The position numbers and the translations under genes were made by a program. 64,000 bases of DNA from Angiostrongylus vasorum (taxonomy: Eukaryota > Nematoda > Chromadorea > Rhabditida > Metastrongylidae), in the NCBI GenBank assembly GCA_018806985.1, contig JADANN010000146.1:124001-188000 (forward strand), in the 5' to 3' direction. The number at the start of each line of letters is the position of its first letter. Position 1 is the stretch's first letter. The notes beneath the pieces are model-generated. The model worked only from the letters and a program-made list of their open reading frames with translations. It did not search any database and was not told the DNA's origin. Below are positions 32,785 through 43,689 of the stretch, piece after piece.

Positions 32785-33050
32785 TATGACGCAATGGTTG
32801 GAGGCGCCACTGGGACACACACGTGGAATTGATCCGCGCGCCAATGGCCCGCAAGCCTTCCATCCCTCCGGGATCGGCAAATCGGTACCAGACTTGTCTG
32901 GGAGGACAGCAGCACTAGCTCGATAAATTCCACCGCTAGTCACTGTAAAGGCCAGATATTCATTCAGTCACGTCCAACGACACTTAATGAAGTCGAATGT
33001 ATAGCGCATCCCTTAGGGATTGATAAACGCCGACAGCCTTATCTTTTATT
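32785..33050 (+). mobile_element. Family A SINE
   Basis: Box A is GTATGACGCAATGGTTGG. The core CATCCCTCCGGGATCGGCAA and a full tail are present. Confidence 0.87.
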
Positions 33051-33544
33051 TTTATCCTTTTACTACCATCTCCAGAGAACAAAACAGTTTTATGGAAATT
33101 TGGTTTAATTTGACGAGTTATGTTTCCTTTGTCGTGAAAGTAACTGTGAGTACTACAGACTTGGAGAAGCTCGGTTGTTATCAATGTACAGTTAGAAATC
33201 CATTCAGAAATCGTTTTTCGTAAAAACGAAAAGGGCGTTGGCAAAACTTAGTTTACTGAACTCACTCCACTAATAAATCCGTATCGATATAAACTTCCCG
33301 GCTAAAGATGCTGAATTAGTTTTCAATGGAAATACAGACGATCTTACATGTTTCGATGTTTTCCTTCAAAAAGCAGACACGAGGTTGTTATTATAGATTC
33401 TGCTTATTGAAGAAAAAACATCAGATTATCCGGTCTTGGGAATTGCTACGTGTAGTGCCAGCAGAATATTTCCGACTTGTAAAGAGAGTCCTGTCACTAA
33501 GACAAAAAAACTGTCTTAGCTAGACAAACGATACTCTTTCTCCG

Positions 33545-33715
33545 CCGCTGCCTGAAACACCAAGTCGTGCCGAACTTCACCAAACGAAAACGACTACACG
33601 ATGTATGCGGCCTACCGATGGAAAGCCAACAAGTACTCGACATCGAAACGCGATTACTACGCGCCTATCTTCAATGCAAACAGGACACCATGTACGCGCA
33701 ATTGAAGAAGTGAAA
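33545..33715 (+). pseudogene. Fragment resembling the N-terminal region of a Penelope-like polyprotein
   Basis: An open stretch reads FLRRCLKHQVVPNFTKRKRL, then HDVCGLPM and RLLRAYLQCKQDTMYAQLKK before TGA. It ends about 60 bases before a hammerhead motif. The pattern of an Arg-rich helix followed by CL..Q.VPNF resembles the N-terminal part of Penelope-like polyproteins as I know them. The assignment is by recognition and could not be searched. There is no start codon in context and nothing of the RT domain, so this is a dead fragment. Confidence 0.45.
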
Positions 33716-33772
33716 GTCGAAGGAGTCTTATTGTGTTCAATATTTGGAGGATTCCCTTTGGAGGAGAATAGT

Positions 33773-33810
33773 GGGCTCTGAAGAAGGCGAAACCGTCGAA
33801 ACGTCAGCTA
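33773..33810 (+). ncRNA. Small hammerhead ribozyme, core intact
   Basis: CUGAAGA at 33778-33784, GAAA at 33798-33801 and CGUC at 33802-33805 are all conserved. Stem II pairs GGCG with CGUC through one G-U. Stem I pairs GGCU with AGCU (one G-U). Stem III is the palindrome ACGU, so it would act as a dimer. Predicted cleavage is after C33805. Confidence 0.72.
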
Positions 33811-33859
33811 TTGTATCCTAATAAATCTATAATAACAACCTCGTGTCTGCTTATTGAAG

Positions 33860-34555
33860 AAAAACATCGAATTATCAATCAATGCTGAGGTTAACAGAAA
33901 GTCGGTCTTGGGATCTTACATGTGTTCGCCAACTCTCGACTGAGTGGACCACCTGGTTTTTTTTAAGAACTGTCAGCAGGCGGTTATTATAAATGTTTGA
34001 TCGGCATCCTTACTCGATTTTCAATAACTGCAACACCAGATTCAAAACTTTAAACCATCTGAATATCATGGAGTGGTCAACCTTGTCTTTGAACCAATAC
34101 AAAAAATCGCGACTACTCGTCCAGAACCTCCACATAGGAGATTTTAGTTGAAAAAATATCACAAGAATAGATTGTCTTCCTGAAGCATTCGCTCGCTACA
34201 CAACTGGTAGTAGATGACGTGATCTGTATCTCTCACGTAGAAGCATCGAGAAAAATTTTAACGTATGTTAATGAACGATTCCATTGTTGAGGCTTTCACA
34301 AACAGCTGTAGAACATTCAAAAAGAACATTCGTAAGTGTTCTAATATTTTCATCAAAATCTACTTATTATATCTGTGTATGCAACCAGCAGCAACTAGAA
34401 ACTCGAAGAGGCTTTTTTTCGATTTCGATCTGCGACTGAAGCAGGAGACTTGTAGATCGCAAAACAGACTGATAACCTAGATAACGGTGCCGCTTTTATA
34501 AATTAAAACAAATATTCAGAAGGATAACTATGGGTAATTAGACACTTTATTGTTT
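33860..34555. other. No gene recognised
   Basis: Unique sequence. The family-E flank motif AGAAAGTCGGTCTTGGG occurs at about 33897. A weak 71-codon frame at 34265-34480 is not called. Confidence 0.4.
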
Positions 34556-34560
34556 TGCTA

Positions 34561-34828
34561 AAGGCGCGTGTGGTGCAGTGGTCGCAGGCGCCATGCAACA
34601 CAGACGTGGGTTCGATCCTCGCGCCCATGGTCACCAAGCCTTCTATCGTTCCCGGGTCGGCAAATTGGTAACACAGTCTCTGGGATAGCAGCACTGGCTC
34701 GATACATCGGTAGGCCACCGCAAGTCATTATAAAGGCCAGATATGCATTTAACCACCTCCAAGCGATGCTTAATGAAGTCGAATACATGGTGCATCCCTC
34801 AGGGAATTGATCAACGCCGAGAGCTTTT
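34561..34828 (+). mobile_element. Family A SINE with the best tRNA-like head
   Basis: Box A is TGTGGTGCAGTGGTCGC and box B is GGGTTCGATCC, essentially perfect for RNA polymerase III. Core and tail are intact apart from a short gap. Confidence 0.9.
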
Positions 34829-35164
34829 TTATTGTATTATTGCTTATTTCTAAGAATGTTTGATGAATGAACAAAAGTTCTTAAAGATTGTACTTTCCGT
34901 CCAGTTTCTACTTTGCTCAGAACATTATAAACACCAGTTAAGGAAGATCCTGCTAAGTAGACACTGCTCATGAACATCAGAAGACCAAATTTACTTTTTT
35001 CGAATCGAAAGAAGGAATAAGGCTCCGGACAAAAATTATGTTTTTTAAGCCAGCAAGATACCAGTCATGTGAGATATGTCCTCGATCTCCCACATATCGT
35101 AAGGACAAAGCAGGCCACTCAAAACCAATATATCAATAATCAATGTGTGAATGAAATAGTAGAA

Positions 35165-35535
35165 GTATGATTATAGTATCAGTATCAACACCGTAGGAAG
35201 AGTGATGGATTTCGAAATTCACCGTCCACTTTTCACAGCTGCTATCGGAAAGGGTAACCTGATACCTCGAAGAGTGAACTTCAAGAGATGTCTAAGAAAA
35301 AAGAAAGACGCCTCAAGAGACTTCTAGCCTCAACCTCGCACAGGATAAGCTCTATTTCTACACACATTGTTAACACTGTCAGCAACCTGTTCAAATGAAA
35401 TAATTTATCAAAATAACGCCTTAAATGAACAATTTGTAAGAATTCTGTTCGATTCATCTCACAATCAGTATCGTCATCAGAATTTATCCTCATTTCTTGC
35501 TTCGTCTCTGCTTTCCAGAAGATGAAGGTTCCGTT
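35165..35535 (-). other. Candidate coding segment, unidentified
   Basis: A minus frame of 85 codons (35538-35281) contains INSDDDTDCEMNRTEFLQIV. Shortly downstream, a strong acceptor TCTTTTTTCTTAG at about 35288 opens a second frame (TSLEVHSSRYQVTLSDSSCE). A tiny 43-base intron would join the two in phase. The donor is poor, so this stays speculative. Confidence 0.22.
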
Positions 35536-35559
35536 CAATACGCTGCAAATCCATGCTTC

Positions 35560-36065
35560 GACCTAGCAACGGCTAAACAAAGCTTTCATTTTCGCATTGC
35601 AAAATTGGTATCAGATTTGTTTAGGAAGAGCTCATGCCTGTAGTAAGGAGAGCAGAATACTCTAGTGAAGTCATCCCATGATTCCACAAAGAAACTGCTT
35701 CACCTGCAGTGAAAGACATTCATAGAGAAAACAAAAAATCGTTTTTAAGGAATTGTACTCAAATGCGAAGAAGTTTCACAGAGGTCGATGCGTAAAGAAG
35801 AATCGGATAAAAGGAATCCTGGGATCTGCAAAATATGCCACGATGGCCCATGTAAAAAATATGAAAAAAAAGCGGTGTTCTAGCAAACTACTTAGACCTC
35901 ACTGGAGAAATTTAAAGAGTCAAAATGTGGAATCTCTCTCATACATTCAATTCGAGGAAAGTCCGCATGTGTGAAAGATGGAAACATTGAACTGATTACG
36001 TTGTAAAAGCAAAATAGAGAACAAAAAGAAAGACAATTTCAGTTTCTCTTATTTTTAGAACCTCT
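35560..36065. other. Mostly unique DNA
   Basis: Only a short family-A/C core fragment is visible (CAAAATTGGTATCAGATTTG at about 35602). A Lys-rich 73-codon plus frame is not recognised. Confidence 0.4.
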
Positions 36066-36069
36066 TTTG

Positions 36070-36435
36070 TCAGAATCCTTCCCAACAGTTTATCGCCTCG
36101 TCGTAGCCAGGAGGTTTTTCCAGGGTGTTCGGCTGCGATGTACTACGAGGGGATTCATCCCTTGGCAAAATCTCCCAAGCTGAAAAGGAGTCTGGCGTTT
36201 CCATTTCCATCAGGAAGCCTAGCTAAGAGTAAACCAATACCAGGATCCGTCACCGTCCTGGTACCAAACTAGTCGCGTGGTGGCAAATCCCCCTCTGATC
36301 CACAAGGGCTGTGATTGCCTGTGGTGGTGACGACCTGAGGCAGGCTTTGGCCAGGCTGAGCACGGAACTCAGAGAAACACAATGATTAAACCAGCAAACT
36401 CCGAAAAAATGAGGCCATCCAAGCACCCAAGTAAG
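36070..36435 (+). repeat. Family D interspersed repeat
   Basis: Plus copy with CCAACAGTTTATCGCCTCGT at the start and CACCCAAGTAAGTTTG at the end. It has a small duplication GTTTCCATTTCCATCAGG inside. Confidence 0.83.
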
Positions 36436-36544
36436 TTTGTCGGAAATCACAACTTTCATAATCACCTTAGAAATAGAAGAGGAAAGGCCTTGACTTTGTG
36501 TTTACACTAATCACCATTAATTAAAAAAAAATTAGAACACACAG

Positions 36545-36630
36545 CTGTGACTGAAGAACGCCAAGAAGCCGAAACGTTGGCTGAGTAATAATTTAGCTTT
36601 CATGACAACCTCGTGTTGGCTTAACACTCT
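36545..36630 (+). mobile_element. Family E remnant with decayed hammerhead
   Basis: CUGAAGA and GAAACGUU survive, but stem II (CGCCAAGAAGCC) no longer pairs well. It is followed by ACAACCTCGTGTTGGCTTA, also seen beside the 33.8-kb copy. Confidence 0.5.
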
Positions 36631-36719
36631 AAGAAAGCACTAATTATTCAGACCGAGGTTAATTGATATTAGGTATTTAAAACATAAAAAATCGTCATGT
36701 TTTCTGCATAATCAGTTTT

Positions 36720-37075
36720 CATATCTATTGCACGAATTCCAGCAGCTTCTGCAACTGATTAGCTTCTTCGTATGCATCATCCACGAAAGTTTTTAAACTT
36801 TATTTAGCGTGAGACTACGACCACTGCTTCAGGACCTTTACGTCTTCATCACTAATGTCGTTGAATGCTGGTCGAGTAGATTTTCTCTGGAATCTACAGC
36901 GTACCTACGTAGATTGGTGGGAGTGAGCTTGTCTCAAACAAGTCTGGTACCAACTTTTTAACCTCGGAGAGATGATAGTCATGCTAGGTCCGATGCGATC
37001 TCGAACCACAGGGTAGACAGCTTAGACTATCCGCGTTATGAGCTGGATCAATGTCACTGTTCCACCCACTCCCTG
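36720..37075 (-). mobile_element. Family C SINE, diverged
   Basis: The tail complement ATGTCGTTGAATGCTGGTCG, the core complement AAACAAGTCTGGTACCAAC and the box-B complement GATCTCGAACCACAGG are in order. Confidence 0.72.
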
Positions 37076-37079
37076 TGAT

Positions 37080-37895
37080 TTGATTAAGCAAATAGAAACA
37101 AGCAATGAAGTTATCCGGCGATTAAGCGTTATGGAGTCTGATTTTCTTGTTGGTTCCTAAGTTTATATAAGAAGTCAAATGTGGGTTTACAGCAGGGGCT
37201 TTAATACATCCGGATTTAAGATACTCAGATTTCGCACATTCGATAATAAGCAACAGCTGCTCGTTCGCGCTAAAATGTATGAAGGAACGCACGCGAAGAC
37301 GTGAGAGCAGTGGAATTTTACGGCTAAGAACTTCTACCAGTGGTAGGCGAAACGAAGAGATGGTTGCCTGAAAATTTATGCAACCTGAGTAGAATTTTAT
37401 CTAAAACTATGAAGGATTCTTTAACAAGGTGAGAGCATGGTGATGCTTCCCAGTGGAGTATTAAGTCGCTACATTACGTTCCACAAAACATATCTTTCAA
37501 ACAAAAGTATGCCGAATAGTGAATTATGGTTGTGATGACAGAACAGAGGAAGTCCAAAAGAATCAGATTTGGCATAATCGAGTCAAACAATAGGTACGAT
37601 GTGTCGAAATCTCCTTACGCTTGCAAGGATTGTAAAGAAAGGCAAAGAAGGACAAGGATCCCACTTAAGATGGCAGGAAGGAACAAGGTACCCACTTAAG
37701 ATGAACAAATGCTCTGGATGGTTCTTATGTTAAAAAATCATCCAGTGACATTTATGGCATTGGTGGTCACTGTTAGCCATCGAGTAATTCGTTAATTCGT
37801 CAAACTATCAAGGAAGACCCACTGAAGCTCATCGTGCTCCAGAGATGCTCAGTGAGCTCCTTTGTTCAACGGATATGAAAAGTACAGCATATTTG
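37080..37895. other. No gene recognised
   Basis: Unique sequence. A short imperfect duplication around CCCACTTAAGATG lies at 37660-37705. Confidence 0.4.
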
Positions 37896-37899
37896 GGAT

Positions 37900-38215
37900 G
37901 GCTCCCAACGGTTTACCGCCTCATCGTGGCTGGTAGGTGTTCCGGGTGTCGGGCTGTGATGTACTGCGGAAGGATTTATCCCCCCCCCCGGCAGGTTTAC
38001 CCAACCTGAGAAGGTGTTCAGCGTTTTCAGCAGGAAGCTAAGCGAAGAGCAAACCAATACTATCCACATCGTCCTGGTATCAAACTAGTCGCATGGTGGC
38101 AAATCTCCTTCTGATGAACAAAGACGGCAACTGCCTGTGGTAGTGATGACCTGAACCAGACTTTGGCCAGGCTGATCTCGGGACTCCAGGGAAACATAAT
38201 GGCTAAGCCAGCAGA
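37900..38215 (+). repeat. Family D interspersed repeat, 3' shortened
   Basis: CCCAACGGTTTACCGCCTCA to GGGAAACATAATGGCTAAGC. It has a run of ten C at 37981-37990. The 3' GACGGGCC end is missing. Confidence 0.83.
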
Positions 38216-38456
38216 AAGAACAGAAACTCGTACGGAAGATTGAAAATGGTCAATATTTGATGCAAACGACAAGACATCAACGTGTGGGCCATTGAAGTGG
38301 AAGAAAGCAGCGTTTCATGATTTTTTTTTCTTGATGAGCATGTCGAAAAGGAAACGCTAAGAAATCGTTTGTCAAAACGAGGGTCCTCTGTGGAGATGAG
38401 CCGCTTCGACCGTCATAAAAACTAGCTGCTGTAGAGTTTTGCTAGAACTGATACTC

Positions 38457-38618
38457 TTCCTTTCCTTTTTTTCTACTCATTCATCATCGAATCCTCAACT
38501 ATACTTTTCCGTTTTTCTTGTCCTTTGTCTCCTGATTTCCTTTCCTCTTTTTTCTACTCATTCCTCATCGAATCCTCAACTATTCCTTTTCGTTTTTCTT
38601 GTACTTTGTCTCTTGATC
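38457..38618 (+). repeat. Tandem duplication, two units of about 81 bp
   Basis: TTCTACTCATTC(A/C)TCATCG recurs at 38471 and 38552 with the rest of the unit about 90% conserved. The unit is pyrimidine-rich. The 63-codon frame over it is a by-product. Confidence 0.85.
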
Positions 38619-39000
38619 ATTTCCACTTAGCCTTTTGAACACTTATGTGAACCTGAAACGCTGTGTGAAGTCGCTTCTTTGCAATTGCAATCAACATAAT
38701 CCAACGTAGATCGCTGAAAAATAAAAAGAAAAAAAACAAAAATGAAAAAGATCACTGGGACATAAAGTTATATGGAGAGCGCAGATGTCTGCTAAAATAA
38801 ACTGTTTACAATTCTATGTGCTTCAATCCAAAAAGATATATAGTCTCTCTGATCCCGTTGAATACCACTGGAAATAAGTCATCCTTACAGAAACTATTGC
38901 TAATTTTCTACCTTTAATGTGTGGGATGATTAGCAACTGTTCCCTCTGGATTCCTATGAAACTCATGTCACCATGAACGTTGCCACTTTTTTTTGTTTAG

Positions 39001-39144
39001 AAGTTACCACTAGTGCTCGAAACAGCCACTACTGAAAAGGGAGCTTTAACAATATTGAGAATTCTGGATAAAATCCAACAATCTGAAAGTGGGCCACAGG
39101 GAGAAATGGCTCGCTATGACGTTTTACATAATATCTTAGACTGA
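39001..39144 (+). CDS. Candidate terminal exon, unidentified
   Basis: A very strong acceptor (CACTTTTTTTTGTTTAG) is followed in phase 0 by 47 open codons (KLPLVLETATTEKGALTILR, then ILDKIQQSESGPQGEMARYD) and a TGA. It is unique sequence, and the peptide looks helical and soluble. If real it is the last exon of a plus-strand gene. Upstream exons could not be placed. Confidence 0.35.
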   Translation, partial: KLPLVLETATTEKGALTILRILDKIQQSESGPQGEMARYDVLHNILD

Positions 39145-39329
39145 TATTTTTAACGTGGGAGAAGCGCATTACCCATCTATGTGAGCGCTGTGTAGTTGGT
39201 CTCCACGTGCAAGCGGTGGGAGTGCGAAGAAGCTGTTTTATTTTCAACGCCATTGAAATTTAGGGTTTCATGATTTTCCCGTTGGGGTTATAGAGTGCTT
39301 GGGTGACTAGAGTGCAGTAAACATGACCT

Positions 39330-39400
39330 TTCAAGTCTTTGAAGAAGGTGAAATCCGCCGAAAAGTTAGCCGGCATTGTATTAAATAAAACTTCTTATTA
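39330..39400 (+). mobile_element. Family E remnant with decayed hammerhead
   Basis: TTTGAAGAAGGTGAAATCCG, then CCGAAAAGTTAGCC, is a hammerhead with two core changes. It is followed by ATTAAATAAAACTTCTTATT. Confidence 0.5.
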
Positions 39401-39514
39401 GCAATCTCATTTCCACTAAAGACGAAAATACTGACGTACTGAAGAATACTGAAGTGAATACAGAGTCAATATTGGAAACTTGAATATTGGATTCACAAAG
39501 TGTAACGAAAAAAC

Positions 39515-39800
39515 TGGTCATGAGTGCATATAGCGCAGATGCTAGAAACGCCTTCAAGACATGGTTGGACTCTAGTTCGATCCCGCATCACAACAGACCA
39601 GCCTGCCATCCCATTGCAATCAGCAACCTGGCCGAAACTTGTTTGCGAAGATGGTAGCACGGACTTCATGCATCGATAGGCCCACCTCAAGTTATTGTAC
39701 AGGCCAGGTGTGTATTCAATCACCTCTTCGATGCAAAGAATGGATTCCAATACACGGCGCAGCGCACCATCGAGGCGTGATAGATGCTTAGCGCTTCATT
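39515..39800 (+). mobile_element. Family A SINE, diverged
   Basis: The head is GTGCATATAGCGCAGATGCT and box B is AGTTCGATCCC. The order of core and tail is kept (GGCCAGGTGTGTATTCAATC). Confidence 0.78.
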
Positions 39801-40299
39801 CAGTTATTTTTTCAGTGAAGGATCTGCCTTTATGGAGATGGAAAAAAAAGTGGCACATCCGAATAAATAGCGTTTCTCAGCTTATGGAAGTGTGAGATAC
39901 GCTCCTTATCCTTTTTCTTTGCCAGTTAGTGAATTTCAAATTTATGGGCCAATCGGGGCGTGTGCGGCATTTGTGAATATAATAGCAATTGATTAGAAGT
40001 GTTTCTGAGGTGAGATGAATAAATAATAATGCAAAAAAATTAAGATATGTGCCTCTCAAAGCGGTTGAGGTTTATAACTATGAATTATCTGTGTCATCTA
40101 TAATCCCGTCAGCCAACCACCCCCCAATTATCCTTTCCGACAAGAAAGGTTCCACGAGGTCATGAAGCAACGCTGAGAAGCGAGTGGGCTCAGAACTAAT
40201 ATTATTACCGTCTGTGATTCGTTCAATTAAAAAATTATGCCTGTCTTACGTATGTAAAGATATACAGGAACTGTTACATAGACATGTACTGTACATAAA

Positions 40300-40425
40300 A
40301 TACGTCCAGGCTCTGCGGAAGGCAGAAGTCGCCGAAACGTGAGCCATCAACCAACAACAACAACAACAACGACAACGAAAACTTATGCCAACCTCGCATC
40401 AGCTGAATAAGATCAGTTTATAAGA
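40300..40425 (+). mobile_element. Single arm of the fold-back hammerhead element (family E)
   Basis: A hammerhead with one core change (CUGCGGA) is followed by GCCGAAACGTGAGCC, a CAA-repeat tract and GCCAACCTCGCATCAGCTGA. It matches the right arm of the 1235-1516 palindrome without a partner arm. Confidence 0.65.
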
Positions 40426-40429
40426 TTAT

Positions 40430-41545
40430 ATGAGATATACAGAAACCTTTTTTGAGTGGGTACAAAGTGCCTTGATTCCGCTAAACTTTTGCACTTAAGT
40501 AGACGGGAGGAACATGGAGTACTATGAACGTCCAAGAAAGCATCAGATCTAGTCTGCTGGTAAAAACCTGATTAACTAGGCGCGCATTTCCTGCTTACAA
40601 GGCAAACACCAGGGCGCCTTTAGGATTGCCGTCATGCCAAACACATTAAAAATCAAAGAGGTCATATGAAAAGTGTGATGCCTTCCAAATCTTTCTAGCA
40701 ATAGGAGCCCAGCAGTTTCGTCGTGTTACAGCTACGAATTAAAACTTTTACTGGTGCCTTTTCGAAGCCCTTAATGATTAATCGGACTACTTTTCGTCAT
40801 AGCTAAGCGAGATGTTTCTTAGTACCTAATTGTGGTGTACAGAAACGAAGTTGTCCCAAATGGTCCTTAGACTGGAAATGAATTCGGCTTTTGCACATAG
40901 AAGCCGAAATTTGACTAAGCATATACCAAAGCTTCCTATCGTTATGGAAGCGGAATTTTCTAAGAAGACAAATCTTCCCCCAAGTCCACAGTGGCTGGCC
41001 GATATCTAGTATGCACTCCTTAGCAGTTGATGGAAACAAAAGTTCCCAATAAATATGAATCAAAGAAATGTTATACTGAGGCTTAACCTTTATTTTCAAA
41101 GATTGAAGCATTTAACTATCCAGATATCTAAACTTCCAGAGTTCTAACTACCGTCGGGAAGTTTTGAGAAAAGAGTTGCTTCAAATATTTTTTAAGCGAG
41201 TTGTTTTATGAGAGTCAGAATAAAGTGCAGCTGCAATATGACGACAGATATTACATAGGAAGTGGTTTCATGCGACTCTCTGATGATCCTAGAATGATGT
41301 TCTCTTGACAATTACTCGTAAATAGGTGATGGATGGATGCCGGACGAGTTACACCCGGCCGCGCGAGCGTTGCTCCTAACGTAGACAGCCTTACCTTTCA
41401 TCACAAATCACCTCAAATATCTTGTGGTCCTGATTAAGAACTAAACTGATGCACCGTTACTTATAGCGACCAGTTAAGGCGTACTGACATCATATTTTTC
41501 CAAATATCATGCAGATGCATCAGAATTTAAGGAAAATTAGAGTTA
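40430..41545. other. No gene recognised with confidence
   Basis: A 59-codon plus frame ending at about 41011 (SQMVLRLEMNSAFAHRSRNL...) and a 102-codon minus frame (40803-41111) overlap here. Neither is recognisable and they cannot both be real. Confidence 0.3.
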
Positions 41546-41553
41546 GTTTCTTG

Positions 41554-41826
41554 GGCGCGTGTGGCGCAGCGCTCGGAGGCGTCCTGCAACACACACGTGG
41601 AATCGATCCCCGCGCCCATGGCCCACCAAGCCTTCCATCCCTCCGGGGTCCGCAAATTGGTACCAGACTTGTCTGAGAGGATAGCAGCACTGGCTCGATA
41701 CATCGGTAAGCCGCCGCGAGTCATTGTAACGCCCAGATATGCATTCAATCACCTGGAAACGATGCTTAATGAAGTAGAATGCATGGCGCATCACTCAGGA
41801 TTTGATCAACGCCGAGAGCTTTATCT
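41554..41826 (+). mobile_element. Family A SINE, near-consensus copy
   Basis: The head is GGGCGCGTGTGGCGCAGCGC. Box B GGAATCGATCCCCGCGCC, the full core and the full tail follow. It is one of the least diverged copies, suggesting recent insertion. Confidence 0.92.
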
Positions 41827-42181
41827 TTTATCTTTTGTCATAGGCATTCAAATGTCCAATTAAATGAACTATTAACATTGCTTGCTTCGAGAGTCTAGTC
41901 AAAAAATACATCTCCACCCCCTTCATTTACAAATATTTAACACTTGTACAATCCATGCGAAGGTTTATCACGCTGGAAAAGCAGCTGATTGTCGTATTCC
42001 GATAGGAAGAAGGTTGCTCACACCTAGACCTATCTATAAAAAGAATTCAGATTCGTTGAAACAATGATTTTCGAAGTGTTGAAAGGTTTTCCATTATGTG
42101 CTCGGTCAGTCAATTGCAGACCAAGTAGGATGAGGTAACAATTAATAGTCTTAGTCGACGGTTAACAAAAACTAAAGAAAA

Positions 42182-42463
42182 GTGAAAATAAACAAACGAA
42201 AGTGTTCGAAGAGCTCTTGTTGTTCAGATATTCGAATAATTGATAGAACTTCGATATTCGAAAGCAAGACACATGGCTGGATGCCGGCGTATGGAGGATC
42301 TCATCCGAAGGGCGAGAATCTGACGGGGATTACTGTGGAGAGGGAAGGGAGCGTCAAAAGACAACGATACTCTAGTGGCGGGTGGATAACACTGCCTAAA
42401 AGCCTTGAAGCTATCTTGACAGTGGGATCCATTAGTGTGGACAGCAATACATTACGTGGTTAA
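42182..42463 (+). other. Unassigned 93-codon open frame over a GC-rich patch
   Basis: The GC-rich part reads HGWMPAYGGSHPKGENLTGI. The opposite strand also has an acceptor-like CCCTCTCCACAG and an open frame. Coding is possible on either strand. No family is recognised. Confidence 0.22.
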
Positions 42464-43434
42464 TGTGGCTTTTCACTAATCACAAACAAAAACGACACGT
42501 TTGGTTATCATGTGACTGCATAAGAGTTTTTTTTATTGTAAAGGCAAGTACAAACACGTTCAGTAAACATATTCTTATTGAATATTGATTGACATACGGT
42601 AAAGTGATCTTATATGGACCTAAAAGCAAGAAATTTGAGAAGGAAAAAAGAAAAGGTCCGACTAATTTGGGAAAATATGGCAGAAACCCATTTTGATTCA
42701 TAAATTGGTGATTTTCATATGCAGAGGGTCTTGTCGGATCAAGCTGAGAGAAAACTCATCATGGTTTTCCTTCGTTTCTTCTTCTCGTATGTCTCCAATC
42801 ATCTTCGGAAATATGAAGATCTTTCGTTACGCAGGATCAGTGTGCTCTCATAGACTTATTCTCAAGAATGTCAGAACAACAACAAACAAAAGTAGGAAAG
42901 AGAAGAAAACGAAAATAAGTGATGGCCCTGAGAAGATCATAAGTGGATCACCCGAAACTTGCAGAAAGATGGAGAAATAAGCATTTGTGAGTTCGAGAAC
43001 TGTTATAAGTCCGAGAAATAAGGTTAGCTTTCTTCTGTTTAATTCGCTAGAAGGCTTGTTCTAGGGTACTCTTAACGACAATGCATTGAAAAAAATAGCA
43101 AAAAACTTCGAGTCAAAAATACAGCACAGTGCAAAAGAGGAAGCATGAGTAGGTCCGGTAGATGGAAAAAACTTTCTATGGAAAAGGTACATACTACAAT
43201 TAAAGCTGAGAAAATTAAAAAGAGCTAGTGCATCCAAGCGGCTTGTAAACATGCTGGGATTTCGGTTCACACCGCATCACATCAACTATTCACCATTTCC
43301 ACAGGAAAAATGAAACATTATTATTATTAAAATCATTGTCTTTTTCCACTATAGTTCTGCAAATGAATTTGCTTCAAGTTTTCTAGCAATCAAAAGCCAA
43401 AAAAATGAAACAGGTACCGAACTTCTATGAGAAA

Positions 43435-43680
43435 AATTCACTCTCTGCAATCCAACTGGGAATGCTCCAGCCCGGCTATCTCAAGACTACACGGGGAATC
43501 GCTCAACCAGAGTTCTACAACGCTCAAAATGAAATGGAAATGCTCAAGCAGAAACTGAAGCCACACGTAAAAAACTTGAAAGACCGTCGTGGACAATGGA
43601 TGCGAGCAAACGAATTAGATGTGAGAAGTGCTGGGATCCGCACAGCAGACGTGAAGACGGATCAAATAAAAACAGAATAA
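43435..43680 (+). mobile_element. Family C SINE, tail only
   Basis: It starts in the tail (CTCTGCAATCCAACTGGGAA) and runs to GTGCTGGGATCCGCACAGC. The 91-codon frame across it is in the same frame as the open tail of the 18.4-kb copy (LQPGYL, then RGQWMR). Confidence 0.75.
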
Positions 43681-43689
43681 AATAGAATA

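Larger units (their letters stand above)
33372..33851 (+). mobile_element. Penelope-like element remnant bounded by 24-bp inverted repeats
   Basis: AGCAGACACGAGGTTGTTAT.. at 33372-33395 is the exact reverse complement of 33828-33851. A shared TCTGCTTATTGAAGAAAAA follows both ends in the same direction. Inside lie a protein fragment (33545-33715) and a core-intact hammerhead (33773-33810). This is the only family-E copy here with coding remains. It is heavily deleted, since a complete element should be several kilobases with reverse transcriptase and GIY-YIG domains. Confidence 0.7.

Noticed and set aside
34561..34632. Possible functional tRNA gene
   Set aside because: Boxes A and B are good, but no cloverleaf acceptor stem closes and the sequence continues into the family A core, so it is a SINE head.
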